From contig CAZNWC010000007.1 of assembly GCA_964577055.1 (NCBI GenBank), positions 102,119 to 166,118 of the forward strand: a stretch of 64,000 nt of DNA. Direction: 5' to 3'. Position 1 is the stretch's first letter. Every line of letters begins with the position of its first letter. Of this stretch, positions 52,421 through 60,146 are shown piece after piece. The notes under the pieces are model-generated. The model was not told the DNA's origin. It was given only the letters and a program-made list of their open reading frames with translations, and did no database searches. The DNA comes from PNNG01 sp964577055 (lineage in GTDB: Bacteria; Bacteroidota; Bacteroidia; UBA7662). The translations under genes and the position numbers were made by a program.

Positions 52421-52900
52421 ATGAATCTTCCTCACCGCTACGAAACCCTGGCCACCACCACCCTTTGGGGCTTGCGCACCACACACAACCTGTTGAACAT
52501 GCAAAATGCCCAACAATGGATGGCTTTGCGCGGCCGATTGCAGGGCACTGCTTGGGCAGCTCCTGCGCATTGGTATGCGGTGAATTTTTATCCTCAAGAC
52601 TACTTCAGTCGTTTTGCCCCCGAAAATCCATACGATTTGGCCTGTTGTATCCCTGCTGATCCAAAGGCAACCAAGCCCGATTTTCTATCGGAAGTGGTCA
52701 TTCCGGCAGGGTTGTATGCGGTTTTTACTTACCAGGGACTGCCCAGCCCAGCGCCATTCGAATGGATTTTAGGCAGTTGGTTGCCGGCATCGGCTTACCG
52801 CCTGTCCCACCGTCCACACTTCGAAAAACTGCCGGCTGATTATCGTCCCAACAACCCCGAGGCTACCGAAGAAATTTGGTTGCCCATCGACATCAAGTAG
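52421..52900 (+). CDS. GyrI-like small-molecule-binding domain protein
   Basis: A 159-residue single-domain protein of the GyrI/AraC effector-binding type, which bind small ligands or, rarely, hydrolyse them. The N-terminal strand and helix (ATTTLWGLRTTH, LNMQNAQQWMALRGRL), the strand VIPAGLYAVFTYQG (about 91-104) and the C-terminal EEIWLPID are typical. It forms a unit with the methyltransferase gene two bases downstream. Confidence 0.82.
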   Translation: MNLPHRYETLATTTLWGLRTTHNLLNMQNAQQWMALRGRLQGTAWAAPAHWYAVNFYPQDYFSRFAPENPYDLACCIPADPKATKPDFLSEVVIPAGLYAVFTYQGLPSPAPFEWILGSWLPASAYRLSHRPHFEKLPADYRPNNPEATEEIWLPIDIK

Positions 52901-52902
52901 CC

Positions 52903-53547
52903 ATGCAAGTCAACACCCAAACCAATTTGGCCAGTTGGCAGGAACTTGCCGAGCGCTACGAAGCCATTTTTGCTTCCGAAAGGCGGTATGACGCCTCATA
53001 CGAAGCCTTTGGTGCGCTCCTCCCCACCGGGGGGCGGGTGCTCGAGGCGGGGTGTGGTCCCGCTTTTTTGCTGCGTTACCTGGCAGCCCGCCGGCCCGAC
53101 TTGCCATTACACGCTGCCGATGGAGCGCCGGCAATGTTGGCGCTCGTAGGCCAGCGTTTGCCCCAGGCTGGTGTGCATTTGTGTGATTTGTCGCAGCCCG
53201 AACAACTGCCAGAAGGTCCATGGCAGGCACTGGCCTTGCCATTTTGCATTTCGTACCTCCCCGAAGCGGCAACTTATGCCTTACTCCAAGCGGTTTGGGA
53301 ACAATTGGCGCCTGGTGGATTTTTGTATCTCAGTTTTACGGCCGGCAGGCCGCAACGATCGGGTGAGGTGCGCGGCAGCACCGGTCATGCCATGCATTTT
53401 TACTTCTACCATGCAAGTACGCTCAAAGCTTGTTTGCGCAAGCAAGGTTGGGCGTTGTTGTTTGAGGAACGCTTGCGGAATTACCGCTGCCGCCAAAGCG
53501 AAACGCACGTTTTGTGGGTATGGCAGAAGCCGTTATCGAATGGATAG
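52903..53547 (+). CDS. Class I SAM-dependent methyltransferase
   Basis: A 214-residue methyltransferase with SAM motif I VLEAGCGPAF (about 46-55), an acidic motif II region HAADGAPAML (about 69-78), and a post-motif LAPGGFLYLSFT (about 137-148). Substrate is unknown. ATG at 52903 is used, two bases after the GyrI-like stop; an upstream in-frame start at 52876 would overlap it. The spacer to the next gene (53548-53725) holds no gene. Confidence 0.85.
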   Translation: MQVNTQTNLASWQELAERYEAIFASERRYDASYEAFGALLPTGGRVLEAGCGPAFLLRYLAARRPDLPLHAADGAPAMLALVGQRLPQAGVHLCDLSQPEQLPEGPWQALALPFCISYLPEAATYALLQAVWEQLAPGGFLYLSFTAGRPQRSGEVRGSTGHAMHFYFYHASTLKACLRKQGWALLFEERLRNYRCRQSETHVLWVWQKPLSNG

Positions 53548-53725
53548 ATTACCTCAAGAAATCGCTTGGCATTGGCTTGCGAGGAGTGAATTTCGGACAT
53601 TGTATTGGCCTCTGCTGAACGACACCAGTTTCGACAAACAAATGCCATTTGTGAGCTACTAATGGCAGTTTTGTGACAATTTTTGGCAACTTCCACGTTA
53701 CTTTCGTGTCAAAACCCTTTGCCTC

Positions 53726-54112
53726 ATGCCAAAAATTACTTTATTTCTCTTGTTGGCCTTGTTAACCGCACAATGCAACAACCGCCAACCCATTGAAGAC
53801 GGCACCTATGTGGGTACCTTCACCGTGCGTTACAGCAACAGCACCCAAAGTGGTGCCGTGAGCTTGCGACTCAACAATGGGAGCTATACTTGTTCTGCCA
53901 ATACCAACCGCATCCCAGCCGGTGGCTTTGGCACTTTTTCGGTGCAAGGCAATGAGTTGGTCTTTGTGGATTCGGGAGCTTATACAGCCGATTTCGACTG
54001 GAACCTCATTTTGCAAGGCAATTACCGCTACACCTTTAACGGCCGACGCCTCATCCTCGAAGCTGATAAAAACGGGGTAGGCAATTACCGCTACGAGTTG
54101 GAAAAACAATAA
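53726..54112 (+). CDS. Small lipoprotein with beta-rich body
   Basis: A 128-residue lipoprotein with lipobox LTAQC (Cys 17). The mature part is short, beta-rich and Asn/Ser/Tyr-rich (GTYVGTFTVRYSNS, then FGTFSVQGNELVFVDSG), resembling small lipocalin- or META-like Bacteroidota lipoproteins, though no family was assigned. A near -7 box (TACTTTCG, 53699-53706) lies 19 bases upstream. It is followed by a symmetric terminator. Confidence 0.75.
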   Translation: MPKITLFLLLALLTAQCNNRQPIEDGTYVGTFTVRYSNSTQSGAVSLRLNNGSYTCSANTNRIPAGGFGTFSVQGNELVFVDSGAYTADFDWNLILQGNYRYTFNGRRLILEADKNGVGNYRYELEKQ

Positions 54113-54140
54113 AAATGGCGACCCATGGGTCGCCATTTTT
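54111..54140. terminator. Perfectly symmetric bidirectional terminator
   Basis: The 30 bases are a perfect inverted repeat with arms AAAAATGGCGACCCA and TGGGTCGCCATTTTT. It starts within the lipoprotein stop codon and lies before the convergent SRPBCC gene ending at 54162, serving both directions. Confidence 0.9.
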
Positions 54141-54161
54141 ATTGGGTGCGTTCAAATTTAC

Positions 54162-54698
54162 TCATTGCCCTTCCAATATTCCCTTCAAATTTGCCAAATT
54201 CCTTTTTTGCGCATCGGCCAACATGCCCCTGCCAAACCAGTAGCCCATCAGGTTCATGGGGTAGGGGTTGTTGCCGTAAAATTCGCTGGTGACCAGGCTT
54301 TGGTTGGGGGTAATGGCCTCGTAAAGGGTGGCCGCTTTGGCAGTGCCTTTGAACGGACGTACGAACTCCAGGTCAATATCCATGCGGCTGTCGGTAATGG
54401 CCGTGATGGTTTGCCGGCCTTCGCCCACATTGTCGATTTCGCTGTTCCAGTACTGACTGGCACCCACTTCGCCATCAATGCCGGTAATTTCAGGCACCAA
54501 ATTGGGGTCTTCCATCACCCACACACTGTAGTTTTTTTGGTGATCGAGGATGCGCACATAGTCCTTCACCGCACTGGTAGGCACGTTGATGGTTTCGCTC
54601 ACACTCACCGTATAGGTGCGTGGCGTAAGGGCAGCTGCAATCAGCAGCAAGGCTATCAGCCCCAAGAGGGAGTAGCCAACGGTTTTTACAATTTTCAT
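54162..54698 (-). CDS. Membrane-anchored SRPBCC-domain protein
   Basis: A 178-residue protein with one N-terminal membrane segment (about 8-27, YSLLGLIALLLIAAALTPRT) and a START/SRPBCC-like domain (VSVSETINVPTSAVKDYVRI at about 32-51, then EFVRPFKGTAKAATLYEAI). Such domains bind hydrophobic ligands or act in cyclase-type reactions. No operon partner is evident. The 54699-54961 spacer upstream holds no gene. Confidence 0.8.
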   Translation of the reverse strand: MKIVKTVGYSLLGLIALLLIAAALTPRTYTVSVSETINVPTSAVKDYVRILDHQKNYSVWVMEDPNLVPEITGIDGEVGASQYWNSEIDNVGEGRQTITAITDSRMDIDLEFVRPFKGTAKAATLYEAITPNQSLVTSEFYGNNPYPMNLMGYWFGRGMLADAQKRNLANLKGILEGQ

Positions 54699-54961
54699 AA
54701 GGTAGGTGTTTAGGTAGTTGATGATTGTATGTAGGACTTTCTCGTTGCCAGTATTTCATCTCTGCGCTCTCCGGCCCAAGCGTAGCGCAGGGCCTTGAGC
54801 CTCCGTTAGCTCTCGGCCAGGGTGGAGCCGGTGCCTGCACCTGAAAAAAGCTGGTCAGAGCGAAAAATGCTTCAAATCTGCTATCAGCCTTAGATATGCA
54901 AAAATCCCTCTGCGCCTCTGCGGTTCATTCGCCCGACTTTTGCTGGGTAGCGCCCATGTGA
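54699..54961. other. Spacer with repeat-like motifs
   Basis: No gene was recognised. A GGCC/GAGC-rich stretch (54760-54835) and a CTCTGCGCCTCTGCGG stretch (54909-54924), similar in kind to 52241-52272, suggest extragenic repeats. No clear promoter was found. Confidence 0.45.
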
Positions 54962-55381
54962 TCAGGCCATCTGCCTATCACAGTAAGCCGCAAAGTTGTT
55001 CAGTATCGCCTGCCAACCCTGTTCCTGCATTTCGCGTGGATTTTGGTTTTCGGGCTCAAAATCTTGCTCTATTTGGGTACCAGTGGCGGTTGTGGTGAAT
55101 CGCACTTCAATGCGGCGGTCATCGTCGAAGTGGTAGGTGAGGCTTACCGGTGCTTCCACCGTGTCGAATTGGCCCTCGAGGTCGAAGCCAAAGCTGCCAT
55201 CGCGGGCTTCCATACGGTAGGAGAAACGGCCGCCCGGGCGAAGGTCGTTTAGCGCGGTGGGACAAAACCAATCGTCGCTGGCGAAATTCCAGCCTGTTAC
55301 GTGCCGGGCTTGTGTAAAGCAGTCCCACACCGTTTGCATGTCGGCTTTGCTGTGGGCTTTGATGGAAATAAATTGGGTCAT
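54962..55381 (-). CDS. AHSA1-type SRPBCC protein
   Basis: A 139-residue soluble protein of the activator of Hsp90 ATPase homolog 1-like (AHSA1/SRPBCC) class: MQTVWDCFTQARHVTGWNFA (about 15-34), the strand region GGRFSYRMEARDGSFGFDLEG (in part) and the end WQAILNNFAAYCD. It may bind a hydrophobic ligand; the function is not known. It is divergent from the GbsR-family gene at 55539. Confidence 0.85.
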   Translation of the reverse strand: MTQFISIKAHSKADMQTVWDCFTQARHVTGWNFASDDWFCPTALNDLRPGGRFSYRMEARDGSFGFDLEGQFDTVEAPVSLTYHFDDDRRIEVRFTTTATGTQIEQDFEPENQNPREMQEQGWQAILNNFAAYCDRQMA

Positions 55382-55489
55382 AAAAGTAGATTGCTATACA
55401 AGCTTAGGCTTTTTAATTGGGAGTGGCAAATCAGTTGAATGCGTGTTGATTGTTAAACTGTTAAATTTTATATTATAGTTTAGTTTAAA

Positions 55490-55520
55490 TTGAACTGAAT
55501 TATAAAAAATACTATGTTTG
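55490..55520 (+). promoter_or_regulatory. Bacteroidota-type promoter of the GbsR-led cluster
   Basis: A TTG (55490-55492) lies 20 bases before the -7 box TATGTTTG (55513-55520). The ATG at 55539 follows 18 bases later. This makes the TTG at 55518, inside the box, an unlikely start. Confidence 0.6.
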
Positions 55521-55538
55521 CATCATCAAATCTGTAGC

Positions 55539-56036
55539 ATGCCTTTTGAGAATCTAAGCGAACAAAAAAAGAATTACCTCGAAGATTTTGGTTTATTCTT
55601 CGAAAAACTGGGAAGTGGGCGCATTGCCGGGCTTATTCTCGGCTACCTGCTCATCAGCGACCGGCCCGAGGTGTCGTTCAACGAATTGGTAGAGCAGCTC
55701 GATGTGAGCAAAGCTTCGGTGCACAACCAATTAAAAATGCTGGAGCAAACGGGCTTTGTAAAGGCCTTGCGCTTCAAAGACGACCGCAAAACCTATTACC
55801 GCATCGGCGCCCGCGACATGGGCGAAATGACGGTGCGCCGCATGGGCATGACCGTGATGTTTGTCGACCTCATGCTGCGCGGCTACGAGATGAAGCAAAA
55901 CAAGCAGGACGATGCCGCTAATTTTTTGCGCGATACCGCCGGCTTTTACCATTGGCTGCACACCCGCATGCGCGACCTCATTGGCGAGTGGGAGCAACTG
56001 CGCGATACCTACGACATCAACCCTTCAAATACCTGA
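55539..56036 (+). CDS. GbsR/MarR-family transcriptional regulator
   Basis: Winged-helix regulator of 165 residues. The N-terminal helix FFEKLGSGRIAGLILGYLL (about 19-37) is typical of GbsR-like proteins; the recognition helix lies in VEQLDVSKASVHNQLKMLEQ and the wing in KALRFKDDRKTYYRIG. It precedes the LolA-like gene by three bases and probably controls the transport cluster 55539-61425. Start at 55539 follows from the promoter. Confidence 0.88.
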   Translation: MPFENLSEQKKNYLEDFGLFFEKLGSGRIAGLILGYLLISDRPEVSFNELVEQLDVSKASVHNQLKMLEQTGFVKALRFKDDRKTYYRIGARDMGEMTVRRMGMTVMFVDLMLRGYEMKQNKQDDAANFLRDTAGFYHWLHTRMRDLIGEWEQLRDTYDINPSNT

Positions 56037-56039
56037 ATC

Positions 56040-56789
56040 ATGAAACCCTTAACCCTTTTGCTCAGTCTGCTGCTCGTTGCCAGCAGTCTGCATGCCCAAC
56101 AACCCGATCCCAAAGACATCCTGCGGCGCATGGAGGACAAAAGTCGGGGCGAATCGGCCGCAATGACCATGAAAATGACCGTCGTAAGGCCCCGCTTTAC
56201 CCGCGAAATGAAGATGAAAAGCTGGAGCAAGGGCCAGCAGTACAGCCTGGTGCTGCTGCAGGAGCCGGTGCGCGACAAAGGCACCGTCTTCCTCAAGCGT
56301 CAAAAGGAAATTTGGAACTACGTGCCCTCGGTCGACCGCATGATCAAACTGCCGCCCAGCATGATGTCGCAAAGCTGGATGGGCAGCGACTTCAGCAACG
56401 ACGACCTGGTGCGCGAAAGTTCGGTGATCAACGACTACACCCACAAAATTCTGCGCAGCGAAGTGCAAGAAGGCCTCGATTGCTGGGTGATAGAAATGCT
56501 GCCAAAACCCGGCAGTTCGGTGGTGTACAGCAAGGTGGTGGTGTGGGTGAGCAAAGCCGATCATTACCATTTGCGCACCGAAAATTATGGCGACAAAGGC
56601 GAGCTGGTGAGCACCATGGTGATGAGCGACATCAAAAAACTCGGCAACCGCACCTTGCCCAGCCGCATGGAGCTTACGCCTATGGATAAAAAAGGCCACA
56701 AAACCATCATGGTATACGAGGCCGCCCAATTTGATGTGCCCATGGCTGAGAATTTCTTTTCGGTACAAAACCTCAAAAACATCCGCTGA
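56040..56789 (+). CDS. LolA-like outer membrane lipoprotein-sorting protein
   Basis: Periplasmic protein of 249 residues with a signal peptide (about 1-20, LHAQ) and the open-barrel fold of the LolA/LppX superfamily: ILRRMEDKSRGESAAMTMKM (about 26-45), then KGTVFLKRQKEIWNYVPSVD (about 80-99) and PSRMELTPMDKK. Such proteins carry lipids or lipoproteins across the periplasm. It overlaps the first permease gene by one base, so it probably serves this transporter. Confidence 0.87.
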   Translation: MKPLTLLLSLLLVASSLHAQQPDPKDILRRMEDKSRGESAAMTMKMTVVRPRFTREMKMKSWSKGQQYSLVLLQEPVRDKGTVFLKRQKEIWNYVPSVDRMIKLPPSMMSQSWMGSDFSNDDLVRESSVINDYTHKILRSEVQEGLDCWVIEMLPKPGSSVVYSKVVVWVSKADHYHLRTENYGDKGELVSTMVMSDIKKLGNRTLPSRMELTPMDKKGHKTIMVYEAAQFDVPMAENFFSVQNLKNIR

Positions 56790-58003
56790 TGCTGCTCTTT
56801 AAATTGGCTTGGCGCAATTTGTGGCGGTCGCGCAAACGCAGCCTCATCACCATGTCGTCGGTCTTTTTTGCCGTTTTGCTGGCGGTGCTGGCCGAAAGTC
56901 TGAACCGTGGATCGCATGAAGGCATGATCCGCAACAGTGTGAGTTACTTCACCGGCTATTTGCAATTGCAAGATTCGGCCTACATGGACGAGCCCTCGCT
57001 CGACTATTGCTTTGCTTGGGACGAACAGCAGCAAGCAGCCTTTGCGGCTGTGCCCGGCGTGGCATCGCTGGTGCCGCGGGTGCAGGGTTTTGTGCTTGCC
57101 GCTAGCGACAGCAAAACCCGCGGGGCCATGGTGCTGGGCGTAGATCCGGCCCGCGAAGAAGCCCTCAACGGACTCCAAAGCCAGCTGCTTGCCGGTGGTT
57201 TTGAAGCAGGGGGCGTGGTGGTTGCCGACCGTCTGGCCGAACGTTTGGGCATCAAACTGGGCGATACCTTGGTGGTTCTCGGTCAGGGTTACCAAGGCCA
57301 ACAGGCAGCGGGAGCTTATCGGGTGACTGGCCTGGTGAAACCCAAACTGCCCGAGCTGCGCAAACAAACCGCCTACTTGCTTTTGCCCGATGCCCAGGCG
57401 CTTTTTGCAGCCGAAGGGATGGTAAGTTCGGTCTTGGTGATGCCTGCCGAAAACGCCTCCATCAGCAGCATGCAAAAACAAATGCAGTCGCTGCTGCCCG
57501 CCGATGGCTATGTGGTGGTACGCAATTGGGAAGAATTACTGCCCGAATTGCTGGCCGCCATCGAGTTCGACAATGCCAGCAACCGCATCATCCTGGTGAT
57601 TTTATACATCGTCATCGGATTTGGCATATTCGGTACCGTGCTTACCATGACCCTCGAACGCCGCAAAGAATTCGGGGTGCTCATCAGCGTGGGCATGCGT
57701 CGCGGCCGCTTGGCCCTGATGACCTTTTACGAAACCCTTTTGCTGGGTGGCATGGGCGTGTTGGCTGGTTTGGCCGGTTCGTTGCCTATTGTGGCCTGGT
57801 TTTACGCCCATCCGGTGCCGCTGAGTGCCGAGCTGGGGCAGATGAGCGAAGAATTTGGGGTCGATCCCTTTGTGTACTTCAGTGCCGACCCCGGCATTTT
57901 TGGGTCGCAAGCCGCCGTGGTGTTGGCCATGTGCGCGCTGGTGGCTTTGTATCCGGTATTGTATGTGAAAAAATTAAACGTGCTCCAGGCATCACGCGCA
58001 TGA
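56789..58003 (+). CDS. ABC transporter permease, FtsX/LolE type (first)
   Basis: A 404-residue permease of the MacB/LolCE type: one membrane segment near the N-terminus (about 18-38), a large periplasmic domain (about 40-265), then three membrane segments (about 270-295, 315-340, 372-395). The FtsX stretch GIFGTVLTMTLERRKEFGVLI is at about 278-298. It begins on the last base of the LolA-like gene and overlaps the second permease by four bases. Confidence 0.9.
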   Translation: MLLFKLAWRNLWRSRKRSLITMSSVFFAVLLAVLAESLNRGSHEGMIRNSVSYFTGYLQLQDSAYMDEPSLDYCFAWDEQQQAAFAAVPGVASLVPRVQGFVLAASDSKTRGAMVLGVDPAREEALNGLQSQLLAGGFEAGGVVVADRLAERLGIKLGDTLVVLGQGYQGQQAAGAYRVTGLVKPKLPELRKQTAYLLLPDAQALFAAEGMVSSVLVMPAENASISSMQKQMQSLLPADGYVVVRNWEELLPELLAAIEFDNASNRIILVILYIVIGFGIFGTVLTMTLERRKEFGVLISVGMRRGRLALMTFYETLLLGGMGVLAGLAGSLPIVAWFYAHPVPLSAELGQMSEEFGVDPFVYFSADPGIFGSQAAVVLAMCALVALYPVLYVKKLNVLQASRA

Positions 58004-59247
58004 AAACAACGACTTCAAAAACAGCCGGACTCGGATTTGTCTTTCGCCTCAGCTGGCGCAACATCTGGCGGAACCGCGGGCGTTCGTTGAGCCTCATGAC
58101 CGCCATCTTTTTGGGCTTGGTGGGTGGAACCATTGCCATGGCCATGGTCACCGGCATGATGGAACAGCGTTTCTTCAACGCCATCGAAAAACAATACAGC
58201 CATGTGCAGCTGCACACCAAAACCTGGCTCGATGAAGGGCAGGCTGGCATGGGCATTCCCGCGGGCGGCCGTTTGCTCGATTCACTGCAAGGCCTCCCTG
58301 AAGTGCGTGCCGCTGCGGGTCGCGCTTTGGCCAATGGACTCATTGCCTCGCCCACGCTCACCCAAGGGGTAGAATTGCGTGGGGTGGATGCGGCTTCCGA
58401 AAATGTGCTGGTAAAACTCTCAGAGCAGCTGATCGAAGGCGAATACCTCGTCGATACGGCTGCGCCCGAATTGCTCATTGGTCGCCGCCTGGCACAAAAG
58501 CTCAAGGTGGAAGTAGGTTCTCGCCTGGTCATCAGCTTTGCCGATGCGCGGCAGGAAGTGGTTTCGGGCTCGTTCAAAGTGAAAGGCATTTTCCGTACCG
58601 CCAATGCAGGCTTCGACCAAAGCACGGTGTATTTGCATCGCCACCAGTTGCAAGCTTTGCTGGGCGAAGAAGCTGCTGTGTACGAAATAGCGCTTCGTTT
58701 GCACCGAAACGACAGCGTGCCAGGGCTTACCTATGCGCTGCAAGCTGCACAACCCACGCTGCAAGTGCGTTCGTGGCGCGAACTGGCCCCCGAATTGGCC
58801 TATATGCAAGACAGCGGCTCGATGGTGAGCTACATTTTTGTGATCATCATTTTGCTCGGACTTTCCTTTGGCATCCTCAACAGCATGCTCATGGCCGTGT
58901 ACGAACGCATGCGCGAACTGGGCATGCTCAAAGCCTTAGGCATGACCAAAAGCCGCATTTTCCTCATGGTAATGACCGAAACGCTTAGCATGTCGCTGCT
59001 CGCCGGTTTGGCCGGTTTGGCAGCCGGTTATGCCCTCGTGGCTTGGCTGGGCAATACCGGCATCGACCTGGGGGGCTATGCCGAAGCCCTCGCTGAATTT
59101 GGCTACGATGCGGTGATTTATCCCGCCCTGTCGTGGCAGTACGCCCTCAACATCACCTTGCTGGTGATCGTCCTCTCGCTGCTTGCTTCATTGTACCCCG
59201 CCTTAAAAGCGTTGAAATTGAATGCGGCAGATGCCATACGCAGTTGA
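58000..59247 (+). CDS. ABC transporter permease, FtsX/LolC type (second)
   Basis: A 415-residue permease of the same build as the first: membrane segment at about 32-52, a periplasmic domain, and three C-terminal segments from about 282, with GLSFGILNSMLMAVYERMRE and the family feature LGMLKALGMTKSRIF. The ATG at 58000 overlaps the preceding stop by four bases. An upstream start at 57526 would run through the first permease and is rejected. Two different permeases imply a LolCE-like heterodimer. Confidence 0.9.
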   Translation: MKTTTSKTAGLGFVFRLSWRNIWRNRGRSLSLMTAIFLGLVGGTIAMAMVTGMMEQRFFNAIEKQYSHVQLHTKTWLDEGQAGMGIPAGGRLLDSLQGLPEVRAAAGRALANGLIASPTLTQGVELRGVDAASENVLVKLSEQLIEGEYLVDTAAPELLIGRRLAQKLKVEVGSRLVISFADARQEVVSGSFKVKGIFRTANAGFDQSTVYLHRHQLQALLGEEAAVYEIALRLHRNDSVPGLTYALQAAQPTLQVRSWRELAPELAYMQDSGSMVSYIFVIIILLGLSFGILNSMLMAVYERMRELGMLKALGMTKSRIFLMVMTETLSMSLLAGLAGLAAGYALVAWLGNTGIDLGGYAEALAEFGYDAVIYPALSWQYALNITLLVIVLSLLASLYPALKALKLNAADAIRS

Positions 59248-59459
59248 AGGTTCAAGGTTCAAAGTTCAAAATAGGATCTGCCACTTCGTGGCAGGGGGCT
59301 TTGACTCTTTTAAATCCCTTTGCTGCGCAGCAGCAAAACCCACTTGAACCCCCGCCTTGCGGGATTTCCCTTCGCTCAACTTGAACTTTGAACTTTGAAC
59401 CCTTTTGCTGCGCAGCAGCAAAACCCTCCTTGAACTTTGAACTTTAAACTTTGAACTCC
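59248..59459. repeat. Heptamer repeats and hairpins between permease and ATPase genes
   Basis: Starting right after the permease stop, GGTTCAA/AGTTCAA heptamers (59248-59270) reappear inverted as TTGAACT copies at 59390-59402 and 59428-59459. Between them are hairpins CTGCCAC/GTGGCAG (59278-59294), TTTGCTGC/GCAGCAAA (59319-59337, again 59403-59423) and CCCGC/GCGGG (59351-59363). The two TTTGCTGC hairpins are near copies. The whole spacer has extragenic repeat structure and no gene. Confidence 0.75.
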
Positions 59460-60146
59460 ATGACACCCGTCCTCCAAACCCTCTCCCTCTCCAAAACCTA
59501 CAGCGAAGGCCCCGTTGACGTGCATGCCTTGCGCAACATCAACCTCGAAATTTTACCCGGTGAATTCACCGTCATTGTGGGCCCCTCGGGCTCGGGCAAA
59601 ACCACGCTGCTCAATATGCTGGGTGGACTCGATACGCCCAGCGAAGGCAAAGTGTTCGTGGCTGGTACCGACATCAGCAACATGACCGAAAACGAGCTCA
59701 TCGATTTCCGTTTGCACCACATTGGCTTCGTTTTCCAGGCCTACAACCTCATTCCGGTGCTTACGGCCGAAGAAAATGTATCATTTATCCTCGATTTGCA
59801 GGGCCGTCCAGCCAGCGAAATCAAAACCCGTGCGGCCGAAGTACTGGCTGAGGTAGGACTGGCCGATCGTGCCAAAAACCGGCCCTCGGAATTGTCGGGC
59901 GGACAACAACAGCGCGTGGCTGTGGCCCGTGCCTTGGCTGCCCGTCCGCAGTACGTGCTCGCCGACGAACCCACCGCCAACCTCGATTCGGCCACGGCTT
60001 TCAGCCTGCTCGATACCATGAAACGCCTCAACGAGGAGGAAAAAATGACCTTTTTGTTCTCTACCCACGACCCGCGGGTGATCGACCGGGCCAGCAGGGT
60101 GATTACTTTGGTAGATGGCGAAATTGCATCGGATGAACGGCGATAA
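59460..60146 (+). CDS. LolD/MacB-type ABC transporter ATP-binding protein
   Basis: Nucleotide-binding subunit of 228 residues. Walker A is GPSGSGKT at 41-48, followed by a Q-loop in FVFQAYNLIPVLTAEENV, the signature LSGGQQQR (about 143-150), Walker B YVLADEPT (about 163-170) and the switch His in FLFSTHD. This is the LolD/MacB subtype, and it should energise the two FtsX permeases upstream. Heptamer repeats lie on both sides of the gene, separating it from its partners. Confidence 0.93.
   Translation: MTPVLQTLSLSKTYSEGPVDVHALRNINLEILPGEFTVIVGPSGSGKTTLLNMLGGLDTPSEGKVFVAGTDISNMTENELIDFRLHHIGFVFQAYNLIPVLTAEENVSFILDLQGRPASEIKTRAAEVLAEVGLADRAKNRPSELSGGQQQRVAVARALAARPQYVLADEPTANLDSATAFSLLDTMKRLNEEEKMTFLFSTHDPRVIDRASRVITLVDGEIASDERR

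Noticed and set aside
57526..58000. A longer start for the second permease
   Set aside because: It would add about 158 residues of basic, low-complexity sequence reading through the first permease; the ATG at 58000 gives a normal FtsX N-terminus and a typical four-base overlap.
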